Source of the DNA: VRUE01 sp963720805
GTDB lineage: Bacteria; Actinomycetota; Thermoleophilia; Solirubrobacterales; 70-9
DNA length: 64,000 bases
Assembly (NCBI GenBank): GCA_963720805.1
Contig: CAVRGT010000005.1
Coordinates: forward strand, 1-64,000
Reading direction: 5' to 3'
In this document: in pieces, positions 9,649 to 17,401 of the stretch
Layout: every line of letters begins with the position of its first letter
How positions within the stretch are numbered: position 1 is the first letter of the stretch
Position numbers and translations under genes: made by a program
Notes under the pieces: model-generated
Database searches by the model: none
What the model saw: the letters and a program-made list of their open reading frames with translations, nothing else
What the model was told of the DNA's origin: nothing

Positions 9649-10634
9649 CAGCCCACCTTCTTTGCCAGCCGTCGGGCGCCCTCGACGCCGAGGTCCGGCT
9701 CGAAGAGGAAGGGCAGCGCCTTGACCGGCGCCTTGACCCGCCGTCGCAGGCGGGCCAGCTGGGCGCGCTGGGAGCGGGCCCGGTTGTGCTCGGAGAGCCC
9801 CGCTCGCGCCGCCGCCCGCATGCCGTTGTCGCTTTCCCCGGCGAGCCCGGCCAGCCGCTCGGCCTCCGCGGCCGAGAAGCGCTCCGGGTAGAGGCCGTTC
9901 ATGTAGACGCGGTCGACGGCGACGCCGACGTCGTCGAGCAGGTCGCGCTCGAGCGTCGCCGACTCGTTGACCGGCATCTCCTCGGGCAGGGCGACGATCG
10001 CCACCCCGGTGTGCTTCTGGTCGGTGATCAGGCGGTCGAGCTGCTGCGCCTGGGAGTGGATCGGGCCGACCCGGGCGATCGCGGCGAAGGTGCGCGGGGT
10101 CTGCAGGAAGCCGATGCCGTGGCCGGTGGCGGGGGCGTCGACGATCACCAGGTCGTACTTGCGCCCGCTCTTGACCTTGCGGTCGAGCTGGGCCAGCTCC
10201 CAGATCTTGCCGATCGTGACCAGCTCCTTGAGCCCGGGCGTTGCCGCGGCGAGGTAGTTGAAGATGCGGCTGCGGAAGAGCATGTCGCGCATCGCTCGCA
10301 CCTTCAGCTGCAGCAGCACGTACTCGCGCATCGACTCGTCGGGGTCGATCGAGATCGACCAGAGGTTCTCCTCCATCTCGACCTCGTGGAAGCCGACCTC
10401 GGTGTGGGCGAACATCCGCGAGGCGTTCTCCTGCGAGGAGACCTCGCAGACGATCGTCCGCTTGCCTTCGGCGGCCGCGCGCAGACCAAGAGCCATCGCG
10501 ACCGTGGTCTTGCCAACGCCACCCTTGCCGGTGACGAAGACCAGTCGCTTGTCGAGGAGATCGGTTACCGGGTGATTCCTAGCAATTTCTGGGGTCGGCA
10601 GGAAAAGCGGGTGCTCATGCGAATACCCGCGCAA
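9648..10634 (-). CDS. ArsA/GET3-family ATPase, first of a pair
   Basis: The Walker A loop TGKGGVGKTTVAMALG lies near residue 36 and Walker B is YDLVIVDAPATGHG. This matches the shorter actinobacterial ArsA-like partner (328 residues). The start is unclear. The only standard in-frame start is TTG at 10634, which overlaps the divergent parA ATG. A better-placed site would be a GTA at 10566-10568 with AGGA upstream, giving the usual short N-terminus before LLDKRLVFVTGKGG; GTA is not a normal start and may reflect a base error. The gene is coupled to the downstream ArsA-like gene through TGATG. Confidence 0.82.
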   Translation of the reverse strand: MRGYSHEHPLFLPTPEIARNHPVTDLLDKRLVFVTGKGGVGKTTVAMALGLRAAAEGKRTIVCEVSSQENASRMFAHTEVGFHEVEMEENLWSISIDPDESMREYVLLQLKVRAMRDMLFRSRIFNYLAAATPGLKELVTIGKIWELAQLDRKVKSGRKYDLVIVDAPATGHGIGFLQTPRTFAAIARVGPIHSQAQQLDRLITDQKHTGVAIVALPEEMPVNESATLERDLLDDVGVAVDRVYMNGLYPERFSAAEAERLAGLAGESDNGMRAAARAGLSEHNRARSQRAQLARLRRRVKAPVKALPFLFEPDLGVEGARRLAKKVG

Positions 10635-11761
10635 TGGGATTCCTTAGCCGCAAGAACAAGTTCGCGTCCGCGCCAGTCGTCGACGAGCAGCACCCGATTG
10701 TCGAGGAGCTGGAGGAGATGGAAGAAGTTCTACCCGAGGCGCCTCGGCCGGCGGGTCCTGTCACTGCAGGGGACCCCCCACCTCCTCCGGTCGCTAAAGC
10801 GTCCTCGGAGGCGGGCCCCCCTACAGTGCCACCCGCCGGAGAGGCGTCTGAGGTTGAAGCTTCTGAGGGACCGTCCGCATCGGTGGCCGTGAAGTCTGAG
10901 CCCGAGCCTGAGCCGGAGAGGTTCATGCCGCGGGATTTGCTCGCGCCCAGCAGGCACGAGCCGGCTGTGGCAGTCGCTGAGCCGGAGGCTCCTGCCAAGC
11001 ATGCTGAGGTGATTGCGTTTGCCAATCAGAAGGGTGGGGTCGCTAAGACGACGACCACTTTGAATCTTGCTGTGGCCTTTGCCGAGTCCGGGTATCGGGT
11101 GCTCTGTGTGGATCTGGATCCGCAGGGGAACTTGACGATGAGTCAGGGGATCGACCCGGACAAGGTCGAGAAGAGCCTCTATGACGTGCTCGTGCACGAC
11201 ATGCCGATGGCCGAGATCATTCAGCATCGCGAGATCGACATCGCCGTCGCCTCGATCGATCTGGCCGGCGCCGAGATCGCGATGAGCACCAAGATCGGCC
11301 GCGAGCGCTCGCTCGAGAAGTCGCTGAAGGAAGTCTGGGCCGACTACGACTACGTCTGCATCGACACGCCGCCCAGCCTCGGGCTGCTGACGATCAACGC
11401 GCTTACCGCCGCCAACAAGGTGATCGTCCCCGTGCAGTGCGAGTACCTCTCGATGCGGGGGCTGGTCCAGCTGCAGAACACGCTGAAGATGATCCAGGAG
11501 AACCTCAACCCGGACGTCCGCATCGAGGGCATCCTGCCGACGATGCTCGACACCCGTACCGTCCACGCCAAGGAGGCGGTTGAGATCCTCGAGGAGAACT
11601 TCGGCGACCTCGTCTTCAAATCACGTATCCGCAAGGCGATCAAGTTCGCCGAGGCTCCCGTAAAGGGTGCGAGTGTGCTCAAGTACGATCCGCAGAGCAA
11701 CGCCGCGGGCTACTACCGAGATCTGGCGAAGGAGGTTCTGGCACATGAGTCGGCGGAATAA
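10634..11761 (+). CDS. parA: ParA/Soj-family chromosome-partitioning ATPase with disordered N-terminal extension
   Basis: This is a 375-residue protein. Residues 1-125 are a Pro/Glu/Ala-rich, probably disordered extension. The ATPase core follows, with FANQKGGVAKTTTTLNLA (deviant Walker A), VDLDPQGNLT (Walker A') and DYVCIDTPPSLGLLTINAL (Walker B). It matches Soj/ParA, which uses ATP-dependent DNA binding to position chromosomal or other cargo. No parB is visible nearby. Instead ftsZ follows immediately, its start lying inside the end of parA. Part of the extension (about residues 43-65) is encoded by a palindromic repeat shared with ftsZ. Confidence 0.88.
   Translation: MGFLSRKNKFASAPVVDEQHPIVEELEEMEEVLPEAPRPAGPVTAGDPPPPPVAKASSEAGPPTVPPAGEASEVEASEGPSASVAVKSEPEPEPERFMPRDLLAPSRHEPAVAVAEPEAPAKHAEVIAFANQKGGVAKTTTTLNLAVAFAESGYRVLCVDLDPQGNLTMSQGIDPDKVEKSLYDVLVHDMPMAEIIQHREIDIAVASIDLAGAEIAMSTKIGRERSLEKSLKEVWADYDYVCIDTPPSLGLLTINALTAANKVIVPVQCEYLSMRGLVQLQNTLKMIQENLNPDVRIEGILPTMLDTRTVHAKEAVEILEENFGDLVFKSRIRKAIKFAEAPVKGASVLKYDPQSNAAGYYRDLAKEVLAHESAE
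10762..10828 (+). repeat. In-frame palindromic repeat, copy 1 (in parA)
   Basis: This 67-base imperfect palindrome has outer arms CACTGCAGGGG (10762-10772) and CCCCTACAGTG (10818-10828), a GC-rich middle, and a TAAA loop (10795-10798) flanked by GGTCGC and GCGTCC. It is read in frame as a Gly/Pro/Ala-rich linker, including VTAGDPPPPPVAKASSEAG. A second copy sits in the matching place of the next gene. In that copy the outer arm pair A-T is replaced by G-C on both sides, so pairing is kept. Confidence 0.8.
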
Positions 11762-13166
11762 GCGGGCGAGTATGCGCGAGGGGCCTCTGTCGGATCTGTT
11801 CCGGTCTACGGCTGAGGACGAGGACGCCTCGACCACGGGTCCTGACGCTGCAGGGGACCCACCACCCCCTGCGGTCGCTAAAGCGTCCTCGGGGGCGGTA
11901 CCCCCTACAGCGCCACCCGCGGAAGAGGCGGATTCGGCTCACGACCAGGGACGGGAGGGGTCCTCTCTCGAAGAGCATGGGGAGACGCCTCCGGAACGGT
12001 TGAAGCGAGTGTTCTCCGAGGAGCCCCAGCACGGTCGCCGGGAGTTGGAGCCGATTGTGGAATCGCCTCGCTATGGGCGGGAGGAGCCTGAGTACGAGCC
12101 GCCGGGGAGTGGGGAGCCGCATCAGCCCGTGATTCGGGTGGTGGGTGTTGGCGGTGGTGGCGTCAATGCCGTTAACCGCATGGTCGAGGCGCGGATTCCC
12201 GGAGTCGAGTTCATGGCGGTCAATACCGATCTTCAGTCGTTGCAGCTCTGCATGGCCGACGTCACCGTGCACATCGGCGAGGAGGCGACGCGCGGACTTG
12301 GTGCCGGCGCCGATCCCGAGCTCGGCCACCGCTCCGCCTTCGAGGAACAGGACAAGATCAAGCGCCTGCTCAAGGGCTCCGACATGGTCTTCGTCGCCGC
12401 CGGTGCCGGCGGCGGCACGGGTACCGGCGCCGCCCCGGTGATCGCCCGCCTCGCCCGCGAGGTCGGCGCCCTCACCGTCGGCATCGTCACCAAGCCGTTC
12501 AGCTTCGAGGGCAGCCGCCGTGGCAACCAGGCCAACAAGGGCATCGAGGAACTTTCCGCCGAGGTCGACACGTTGATCGTCGTCCCCAACGACCGCCTGC
12601 TCGAGGTGCTCGATCAGCAGACCTCGATGGTCGAGGCCTTCCAGGTTGCCGACGACGTGCTGCGCCAGGGCGTGCAGGGCATCTCCGACCTGGTCACGCT
12701 GCCCGCGGTGATCAACCTCGACTTCGCCGACGTGCGCACGATCATGTCGGAAGCCGGCCGGGCGTTGCTCGGCATCGGCATGGGCCACGGCAACGAGCGG
12801 GCCATCCTGGCGGCCGAGAAAGCGATTTCCTCGCCGCTGTTGGAGACCTCGATGGAGGGCGCGCGGGCGATCCTGCTCTCGATCACCGGCGGCGCCGACC
12901 TCTCCCTGGTCGAGGTCAGCGAGGCGGCCAAACTGGTCGGCGAAGCCGCTCATCCCGACGCCAACATCATCTTCGGCGCCAACGTCGATGAGGAGCTGGG
13001 CGACCAGGTCTGGGTGACGGTCGTTGCGACTCGCTTCGACGGCCGCCCGGCCCCGCAGCGGCGGGTTGCCGAGCCGACGATCCGGCGCACCAAAGAGGCT
13101 CCTCGCGGGCGCCGCTCCGAGCGCGATCTCGGCGGCATCGACGTCCCAGAGTTCCTCCCCGGGTAG
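11745..13166 (+). CDS. ftsZ: Cell-division GTPase FtsZ with long N-terminal extension
   Basis: This 473-residue protein contains the tubulin/FtsZ signature GAGGGTGTGAAP, the nucleotide-binding VVGVGGGGVNAVNRM, the T7-loop region with NLDFADVRTIM, and the C-terminal peptide GGIDVPEFL. It polymerises with GTP to form the division ring. Residues 1-125 are an unusual disordered extension; FtsZ normally begins a few residues before the GVGGGG loop. I chose the ATG at 11745 because GGAGG lies 9 bases upstream and the frame is continuous; it overlaps the end of parA. An internal start nearer the core cannot be excluded. The pairing parA-ftsZ differs from the usual mur/fts cluster context. Confidence 0.92.
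   Translation: MSRRNKRASMREGPLSDLFRSTAEDEDASTTGPDAAGDPPPPAVAKASSGAVPPTAPPAEEADSAHDQGREGSSLEEHGETPPERLKRVFSEEPQHGRRELEPIVESPRYGREEPEYEPPGSGEPHQPVIRVVGVGGGGVNAVNRMVEARIPGVEFMAVNTDLQSLQLCMADVTVHIGEEATRGLGAGADPELGHRSAFEEQDKIKRLLKGSDMVFVAAGAGGGTGTGAAPVIARLAREVGALTVGIVTKPFSFEGSRRGNQANKGIEELSAEVDTLIVVPNDRLLEVLDQQTSMVEAFQVADDVLRQGVQGISDLVTLPAVINLDFADVRTIMSEAGRALLGIGMGHGNERAILAAEKAISSPLLETSMEGARAILLSITGGADLSLVEVSEAAKLVGEAAHPDANIIFGANVDEELGDQVWVTVVATRFDGRPAPQRRVAEPTIRRTKEAPRGRRSERDLGGIDVPEFLPG
11846..11912 (+). repeat. In-frame palindromic repeat, copy 2 (in ftsZ)
   Basis: This second copy of the 67-base palindrome has outer arms CGCTGCAGGGG (11846-11856) and CCCCTACAGCG (11902-11912). The central GGTCGC-TAAA-GCGTCC is identical to copy 1. 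It encodes AAGDPPPPAVAKASSGAV-like linker residues in the same frame as in parA. The compensatory change relative to copy 1 argues that the folded form is selected, or that insertion and spread of the unit is recent. Confidence 0.8.
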
Positions 13167-13181
13167 CGCGAGTCCAGGCCC

Positions 13182-14606
13182 ATGAGCGGGGTCGTCGCCG
13201 CGGGCCACCCTCTCTCCGCCGAGGCGGGGGCACAGGTCCTGCGCGAAGGCGGCAACGCCGTCGACGCGGCGGTTGGCGCCGCGCTGGCGTCCTTTGCGGT
13301 CGAGAGCCCGCTGACCGGCTTCGGCGCGGGCGGTTTCATCATGGTCCACGACGGCGGCGAGACGACGCTGCTCGACTTCTTCGTCGCCGCCCCCGGCCGC
13401 GACGGGCTCGAGCGCGGTGCCGAGCTGGTGCCGGTGCAGGTCCACTTCGATGTGGAGACGGTGCAGACGTTCTACGTCGGCCCGGTCTCCTGCGGCGTCC
13501 CCGGCACCGCCGCCGGGCTCGAGCAGGCATTGCGGCGCTTCGGCACGATGCCGCTCGCCGAGCTGGTCAAGCCGGGCATCCGCCTGGCCCGCGAGGGGGC
13601 TCCGGTCAATCCCGAGCAGGCCTACATCCTCGACATCCTCGAACCGATCCACGCCCGCCTGCCGGGCACGCGCGAGCTCTACGCCCCTGCCGGGCGCACC
13701 CTGCGCGAGGGTGAGCTCTTTCGCTTCGCCGCGCTGGCGGAGGCGCTGGAGCGCTTTGGCGCCGAAGGGGCCGAGCCCTTCTGCACCGGCGAGGTGGCAG
13801 GGGCGCTGAGCACCTACGTGCTCGAGCACGGCGGCACCCTCGGCCCTGCCGATTTCGCCGCCTATGAGGTGATCGAGCGCGAGCCGATCCGGGCCTGCTT
13901 CCGCGGCACCGAGGTGCTGACCAATCCGCCGCCATCCTCGGGCGGGACCCTGATCGCCTACTGCCTCGGCCTGCTCGAGCAGGCCGGCGGGCGCAGCGGG
14001 CCCGAGCAGCTGGTCGCGGCGATGGGCGCCGCCAACGACGCTCGCGGCGACCTGCTCGGCTCGACCACCCACATCTCGGCGCTCGACGGCAACGGGATGT
14101 GCGCCAACGTCACCTGCTCCAACGGCTCCGGCTCCGGCGTGCTCGTTCCCGGCACCGGGGTGATCCTCAACAACATGCTCGGCGAGGAGGACCTCAACCC
14201 GCGGGGCTTCCACTCGATTCCGCCGGGACACCGGGTGACCTCGATGATGGCGCCGACCGTGGTCCTGCGCGACGGCGAGATCGAGCTCGGCCTCGGCAGC
14301 GCCGGCTCCAACCGGATCCGCTCGGCGATCCTGCAGACGATCGTGCGAGCGATCGAGCAGGGCATGGGGGTCGATGAGGCCGTGCGGGCGCCTCGCCTTC
14401 ACTTCGAGGACGGGGTCGTCCAGGCCGAGCCGGGGATCGACGAGGAGGCGCTGGCCCGAATCGAGGCGCGCGGGATCCCTGTCCTGCGCCGGCCCGAGAT
14501 CAACCTCTTCTTCGGCGGCACCCAAGCCGTCGCCCGCGAGCGCGGCAGCGGCCGCCTCAGCGGCGGTGGCGACCCCCGCCGCGGCGGCGCCGTGGCAACG
14601 GCCTGA
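13182..14606 (+). CDS. ggt: Gamma-glutamyltransferase family protein
   Basis: This 474-residue Ntn-hydrolase is made as one chain that should self-cleave before the catalytic Thr. The motif STTHISALD places that residue at about Thr295. Other family blocks are present: ASGHPLS-like N-terminus (AAGHPLSAEAG), EGGNAVDAAVG, GPVSCGVPGTAAGLE and PPPSSGG. The family moves or hydrolyses gamma-glutamyl groups, for example from glutathione; related members act in cephalosporin acylation. It is somewhat shorter than secreted bacterial GGTs and I see no signal peptide, so it is probably cytoplasmic. The ATG lies 15 bases after ftsZ. Confidence 0.87.
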   Translation: MSGVVAAGHPLSAEAGAQVLREGGNAVDAAVGAALASFAVESPLTGFGAGGFIMVHDGGETTLLDFFVAAPGRDGLERGAELVPVQVHFDVETVQTFYVGPVSCGVPGTAAGLEQALRRFGTMPLAELVKPGIRLAREGAPVNPEQAYILDILEPIHARLPGTRELYAPAGRTLREGELFRFAALAEALERFGAEGAEPFCTGEVAGALSTYVLEHGGTLGPADFAAYEVIEREPIRACFRGTEVLTNPPPSSGGTLIAYCLGLLEQAGGRSGPEQLVAAMGAANDARGDLLGSTTHISALDGNGMCANVTCSNGSGSGVLVPGTGVILNNMLGEEDLNPRGFHSIPPGHRVTSMMAPTVVLRDGEIELGLGSAGSNRIRSAILQTIVRAIEQGMGVDEAVRAPRLHFEDGVVQAEPGIDEEALARIEARGIPVLRRPEINLFFGGTQAVARERGSGRLSGGGDPRRGGAVATA

Positions 14607-14643
14607 TGGCGACTTATGCGCCTATATGACGCATAAGTCGCCA
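14607..14643. terminator. 14-bp inverted repeat after ggt
   Basis: A perfect 14-bp inverted repeat (TGGCGACTTATGCG at 14607-14620, its complement at 14630-14643) has a 9-base loop and begins one base after the ggt stop. There is no T-run, so it is either a factor-assisted terminator or a protein-binding site for the downstream adenylate cyclase, whose GTG is 18 bases further on. Confidence 0.55.
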
Positions 14644-14660
14644 AGCGCAAGAATGGCGGC

Positions 14661-15773
14661 GTGGCGATGATCGACTTCGAGGCCGAGGGACTGCTTGACG
14701 GGCTGGAAGGCGACGCGCGCCGGGGCCGCCTCACCCTGCTCGAGCAGCTGGCCTCGGAAGGAGTGACGCTGAAGGAACTGCACGACGCCGTCGCCGCCGG
14801 GCGGCTGACGCTGCTGCCGGTTGAGCGCAGCATCGCGGGCGACGGCCCGCGCTACTCGCCGCGTGAAATCGCCGAGCTCGCCGACGCCGATCTGGACCTC
14901 CTGCAACGCGCCTCCGCCGCGCTCGGCCTGCCCTATCCGGACCCCGACGAGCGCATCCTCACCGACGCCGACCTGGCGGCCGCAAAGCAGACCAAGGCCT
15001 TCTACGACGCCGGCCTGCCGGAGGACGGCATCCTGCAGGTGGCGCGGACGATCGGGATGGCGACGGCGCGGATCGCCGAGGGCAACCGCGAGCTGATGAT
15101 CCGCACCCTGATGCAGCCGGGCGACACCGAGCGCGACCTGGCCCTGCGCTTCGCCGACGCGGCCGAGAACATGCTGCCGGTCTTCGAACCGACCCTGCTC
15201 TACGCCCTGCGGGCCCACACGCTCGAGCAGATTCGGCGTGACGTGATCGGCGCTGCCGACCTCGCCTCGGGCGAGATCCGCGGCTCGGTCGATCGCGCGA
15301 TCTGCTTCGCCGACCTGGTCGAGTTCACCCGCCTAGGTGAGGAGATCGCGCCGGAGGAGCTCGGCTCGGTGGCCGGGCGCTTCGAGGAAATGGCGGCGAT
15401 CGTGGCCGAGCCGCCGGTGCGCCTGGTGAAGATGATCGGCGACGCCGCGATGCTCGTCTCCACGGAGGTCGGGCCCCTGTTGGACGCGGCGCTCGAGTTG
15501 ATCGAGGTGGCGGAGGGAGAGGGGGAGGATTTCCCCTTCCTGCGCGCCGGCCTCGCCGTCGGCCCGACGCTCGCCCAGTCGGGCGACTATTACGGCCGCG
15601 CGGTCAACCTGGCCAGTCGTCTCACCGCCGTCGCTCGACCCGGCAGCGTGCTGGTCGACGCGACGGCAAAGGAAGCCGCCGGCGAGGCCTTCTCCTACTC
15701 GTTCGCCGGCGAGCGCAAACTCAAGGGCATCGACAGCGGCGTCAAGCTCTTCCGCGCCCGGCGCCCCGCCTGA
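14661..15773 (+). CDS. Class III adenylate cyclase with N-terminal regulatory domain
   Basis: Of 370 residues, about 1-200 match the helical regulatory domain seen in Rv1264-like actinobacterial cyclases, and 205-370 are the catalytic domain. Metal-binding aspartates are visible at about D218 (ICFADLVEF) and D261 (KMIGDAAM). A purine-specifying Lys is at about K257, and the transition-state Asn and Arg lie in GRAVNLASRL. It should make cAMP from ATP as a cytoplasmic homodimer. In Rv1264 the N-terminal domain gives pH control; whether that holds here is inference. GTG at 14661 or ATG at 14667 are both possible starts. Confidence 0.88.
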   Translation: MAMIDFEAEGLLDGLEGDARRGRLTLLEQLASEGVTLKELHDAVAAGRLTLLPVERSIAGDGPRYSPREIAELADADLDLLQRASAALGLPYPDPDERILTDADLAAAKQTKAFYDAGLPEDGILQVARTIGMATARIAEGNRELMIRTLMQPGDTERDLALRFADAAENMLPVFEPTLLYALRAHTLEQIRRDVIGAADLASGEIRGSVDRAICFADLVEFTRLGEEIAPEELGSVAGRFEEMAAIVAEPPVRLVKMIGDAAMLVSTEVGPLLDAALELIEVAEGEGEDFPFLRAGLAVGPTLAQSGDYYGRAVNLASRLTAVARPGSVLVDATAKEAAGEAFSYSFAGERKLKGIDSGVKLFRARRPA

Positions 15774-15779
15774 TCTATC

Positions 15780-15901
15780 TGCGCGATCACGCATAGCCCG
15801 CCGAGAAACGCCGAAATCAAGGGCAGAAATAGCCTTTCTGCACGATTGTGCATTTCACTTCGAAATGGCCCCTAAAAAGGGCTACAATGCACGATCATGC
15901 A
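15780..15901 (+). promoter_or_regulatory. Promoter and three-site operator array for hipBA
   Basis: Two copies of a 14-bp semi-palindrome, TGCACGATTGTGCA (15839-15852) and TGCACGATCATGCA (15888-15901), lie 49 bases apart. A weaker third copy, TGCGCGATCACGCA, is at 15780-15793. A -10 box TACAAT (15883-15888) touches the last site, which also covers the hipB start codon. The -10 ends 8 bases before the ATG, so the mRNA is probably leaderless. The arrangement fits cooperative HipB autorepression. Confidence 0.65.
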
Positions 15902-16124
15902 AACCAAGTTGGAGATGGCAAGCGAGGACGCTGAGGCAATTGGCGAGGCCGTGCGGCGGTCGCGGGAATCGCTGGGGCTGCGACAGGACGAGCTTGCCTT
16001 CGCTGCCGGCGTGAGTACCCGCGTAATCCACCAGATCGAGCATGGGAAGCCGACCAGCCGGCTGGACAGCCTCTCGCCGGTCCTCGGGGTGCTGGGACTT
16101 CGGCTCCAGGCCGGCAAACGATGA
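15897..16124 (+). CDS. hipB: HipB-type antitoxin and repressor (Xre family)
   Basis: This 75-residue protein consists almost wholly of an Xre helix-turn-helix (RQDELAFAAGVSTRVIHQIEHGK at about residues 34-56). It overlaps hipA by 4 bases (ATGA). In known systems HipB dimers bind the operator and hold HipA inactive. The operator copies upstream, one of them covering the start codon, fit autorepression. Confidence 0.85.
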   Translation: MQTKLEMASEDAEAIGEAVRRSRESLGLRQDELAFAAGVSTRVIHQIEHGKPTSRLDSLSPVLGVLGLRLQAGKR

Positions 16125-17401
16125 ACGGACGCAGTGGGGCCAAGTTGACTGTCTTTCTGGGCGGCGAGGAGATCGGCAGGATCGAGCGGCGCGGGCCGTC
16201 TCGCTATCGCTTTGCCTACGCGGACCCCGCGCTCCGCTCTGAGCAAACTGACAGAGCCATCCTCTCGGCCTCTCTTCCTCTTCGCGAGAAGCCATTCACG
16301 CCAAGCGAGTCGGCGCCGTTCTTCGAGGGCTTGCTGCCAGAGGGCTCGGTGCGGACGGCGGTGGCGCGGAAATTCGGTCTCAGCGAGGAAGACGGATTCG
16401 GCCTCTTGGAGGCCTTGGGCATCGATTGCGCGGGGGCAGTCGTCGTTCTCGGGGAGGGGGAGGAGCACCGCGGGCCCGGCGACGGAGGGATTCGTCCCCT
16501 TGACACGGGGGAGCTCGAGAACCTGGTCGACGAACTTCCTCGGCGGCCTTTGGGGGTCAGCGCCGAGCCCGAGGGCCTGAGGCTCAGTCTGGGCGGCATC
16601 CAGGACAAGCTGGTGCTGGTTCGGATGCCCTCCGGGCAATTCGGGCAGCCGACCGGCGGAGCGCCGAGCACCTGCCTGCTGAAGCCGGATTACGGGCACT
16701 ACGAGGACCTGGCCGCGAATGAGCACTTCTGCATGACGGTCGCGTCTCGCTCTGGCCTCGATGTCGCCAAGACCGAGATCGTGACGGTCGGTTCGACCCC
16801 TTGCCTGTACGTGGAGCGCTTCGATCGGAGCAGCGACGGCTCGGGCCGGATCGTGCGAATCCATCAGGAGGACATGTGCCAGGCGCTCGGCATCCTGCCG
16901 GCGGCGAAGTACGAGGCGAACGGGGGTCCGTCGGTCGCGGCGGTGGTGGAACTGCTGAGGAGACTTGGCGGAATCCGGGCGGCGGTCGATATCCGCGGCT
17001 TCGCCAAGGCGCTGCTCCTCAACTTCCTGCTTGGCAACAGCGACGCGCACGGGAAGAACTTCGCTCTGCTCTACGACCCGGCGACGAGCGCCCGTCTCGC
17101 TCCCCTCTACGACATCGTCTCGACCGCGGTGTATGCGGACCTGACTGACCGCATGGCGATGAAGGTCGGCGGGGTCGACGATCCTGCCGGGGTTGACCTT
17201 GCCGCGTGGAAGGAGCTCGCCCGCGAAAGCGGTCTCGGTGGCCAACTGGGCACACTCGCCCGCGCCTGGTCGGCGGAGATCCTGGCGAACGCCGAGCTGC
17301 TCCGCGACGCCGCCGTCGCCGAGGGCCGGCACCGTCCCGTAATCGACGCGATCCTCGAAGTCTGCCGCGAGCGCGCCGGGCGGCTGAGCGGCGCTCGCTA
17401 G
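16121..17401 (+). CDS. hipA: HipA-type serine/threonine kinase toxin
   Basis: This 426-residue protein has the HipA N-1 domain at the start and the kinase core after it. The regulatory loop SLGGIQDK places the likely autophosphorylated Ser at about 156. The catalytic run LLGNSDAHGKNF gives D308 and N313, and the metal-binding Asp is about D331 in LAPLYDIVST. HipA of E. coli phosphorylates glutamyl-tRNA synthetase and induces dormancy; the substrate here is unknown. All key residues are kept, so the module looks active. The gene ends tail to tail with the methyltransferase on the other strand, overlapping by 4 bases. Confidence 0.9.
   Translation: MNGRSGAKLTVFLGGEEIGRIERRGPSRYRFAYADPALRSEQTDRAILSASLPLREKPFTPSESAPFFEGLLPEGSVRTAVARKFGLSEEDGFGLLEALGIDCAGAVVVLGEGEEHRGPGDGGIRPLDTGELENLVDELPRRPLGVSAEPEGLRLSLGGIQDKLVLVRMPSGQFGQPTGGAPSTCLLKPDYGHYEDLAANEHFCMTVASRSGLDVAKTEIVTVGSTPCLYVERFDRSSDGSGRIVRIHQEDMCQALGILPAAKYEANGGPSVAAVVELLRRLGGIRAAVDIRGFAKALLLNFLLGNSDAHGKNFALLYDPATSARLAPLYDIVSTAVYADLTDRMAMKVGGVDDPAGVDLAAWKELARESGLGGQLGTLARAWSAEILANAELLRDAAVAEGRHRPVIDAILEVCRERAGRLSGAR

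Noticed and set aside
8119..9891. Long open frame antisense to the ArsA-like gene
   Set aside because: It is a by-product of high GC third positions; the opposite strand encodes a complete ATPase with all motifs. The same applies to long antisense frames at 11679-14525, 38117-40792 and 60479-62422.
8497..10634. Arsenite efflux operon
   Set aside because: Only ArsA-like ATPases are present, with no arsB, arsC, arsD or arsR. Paired proteins of this type are general in actinobacteria.
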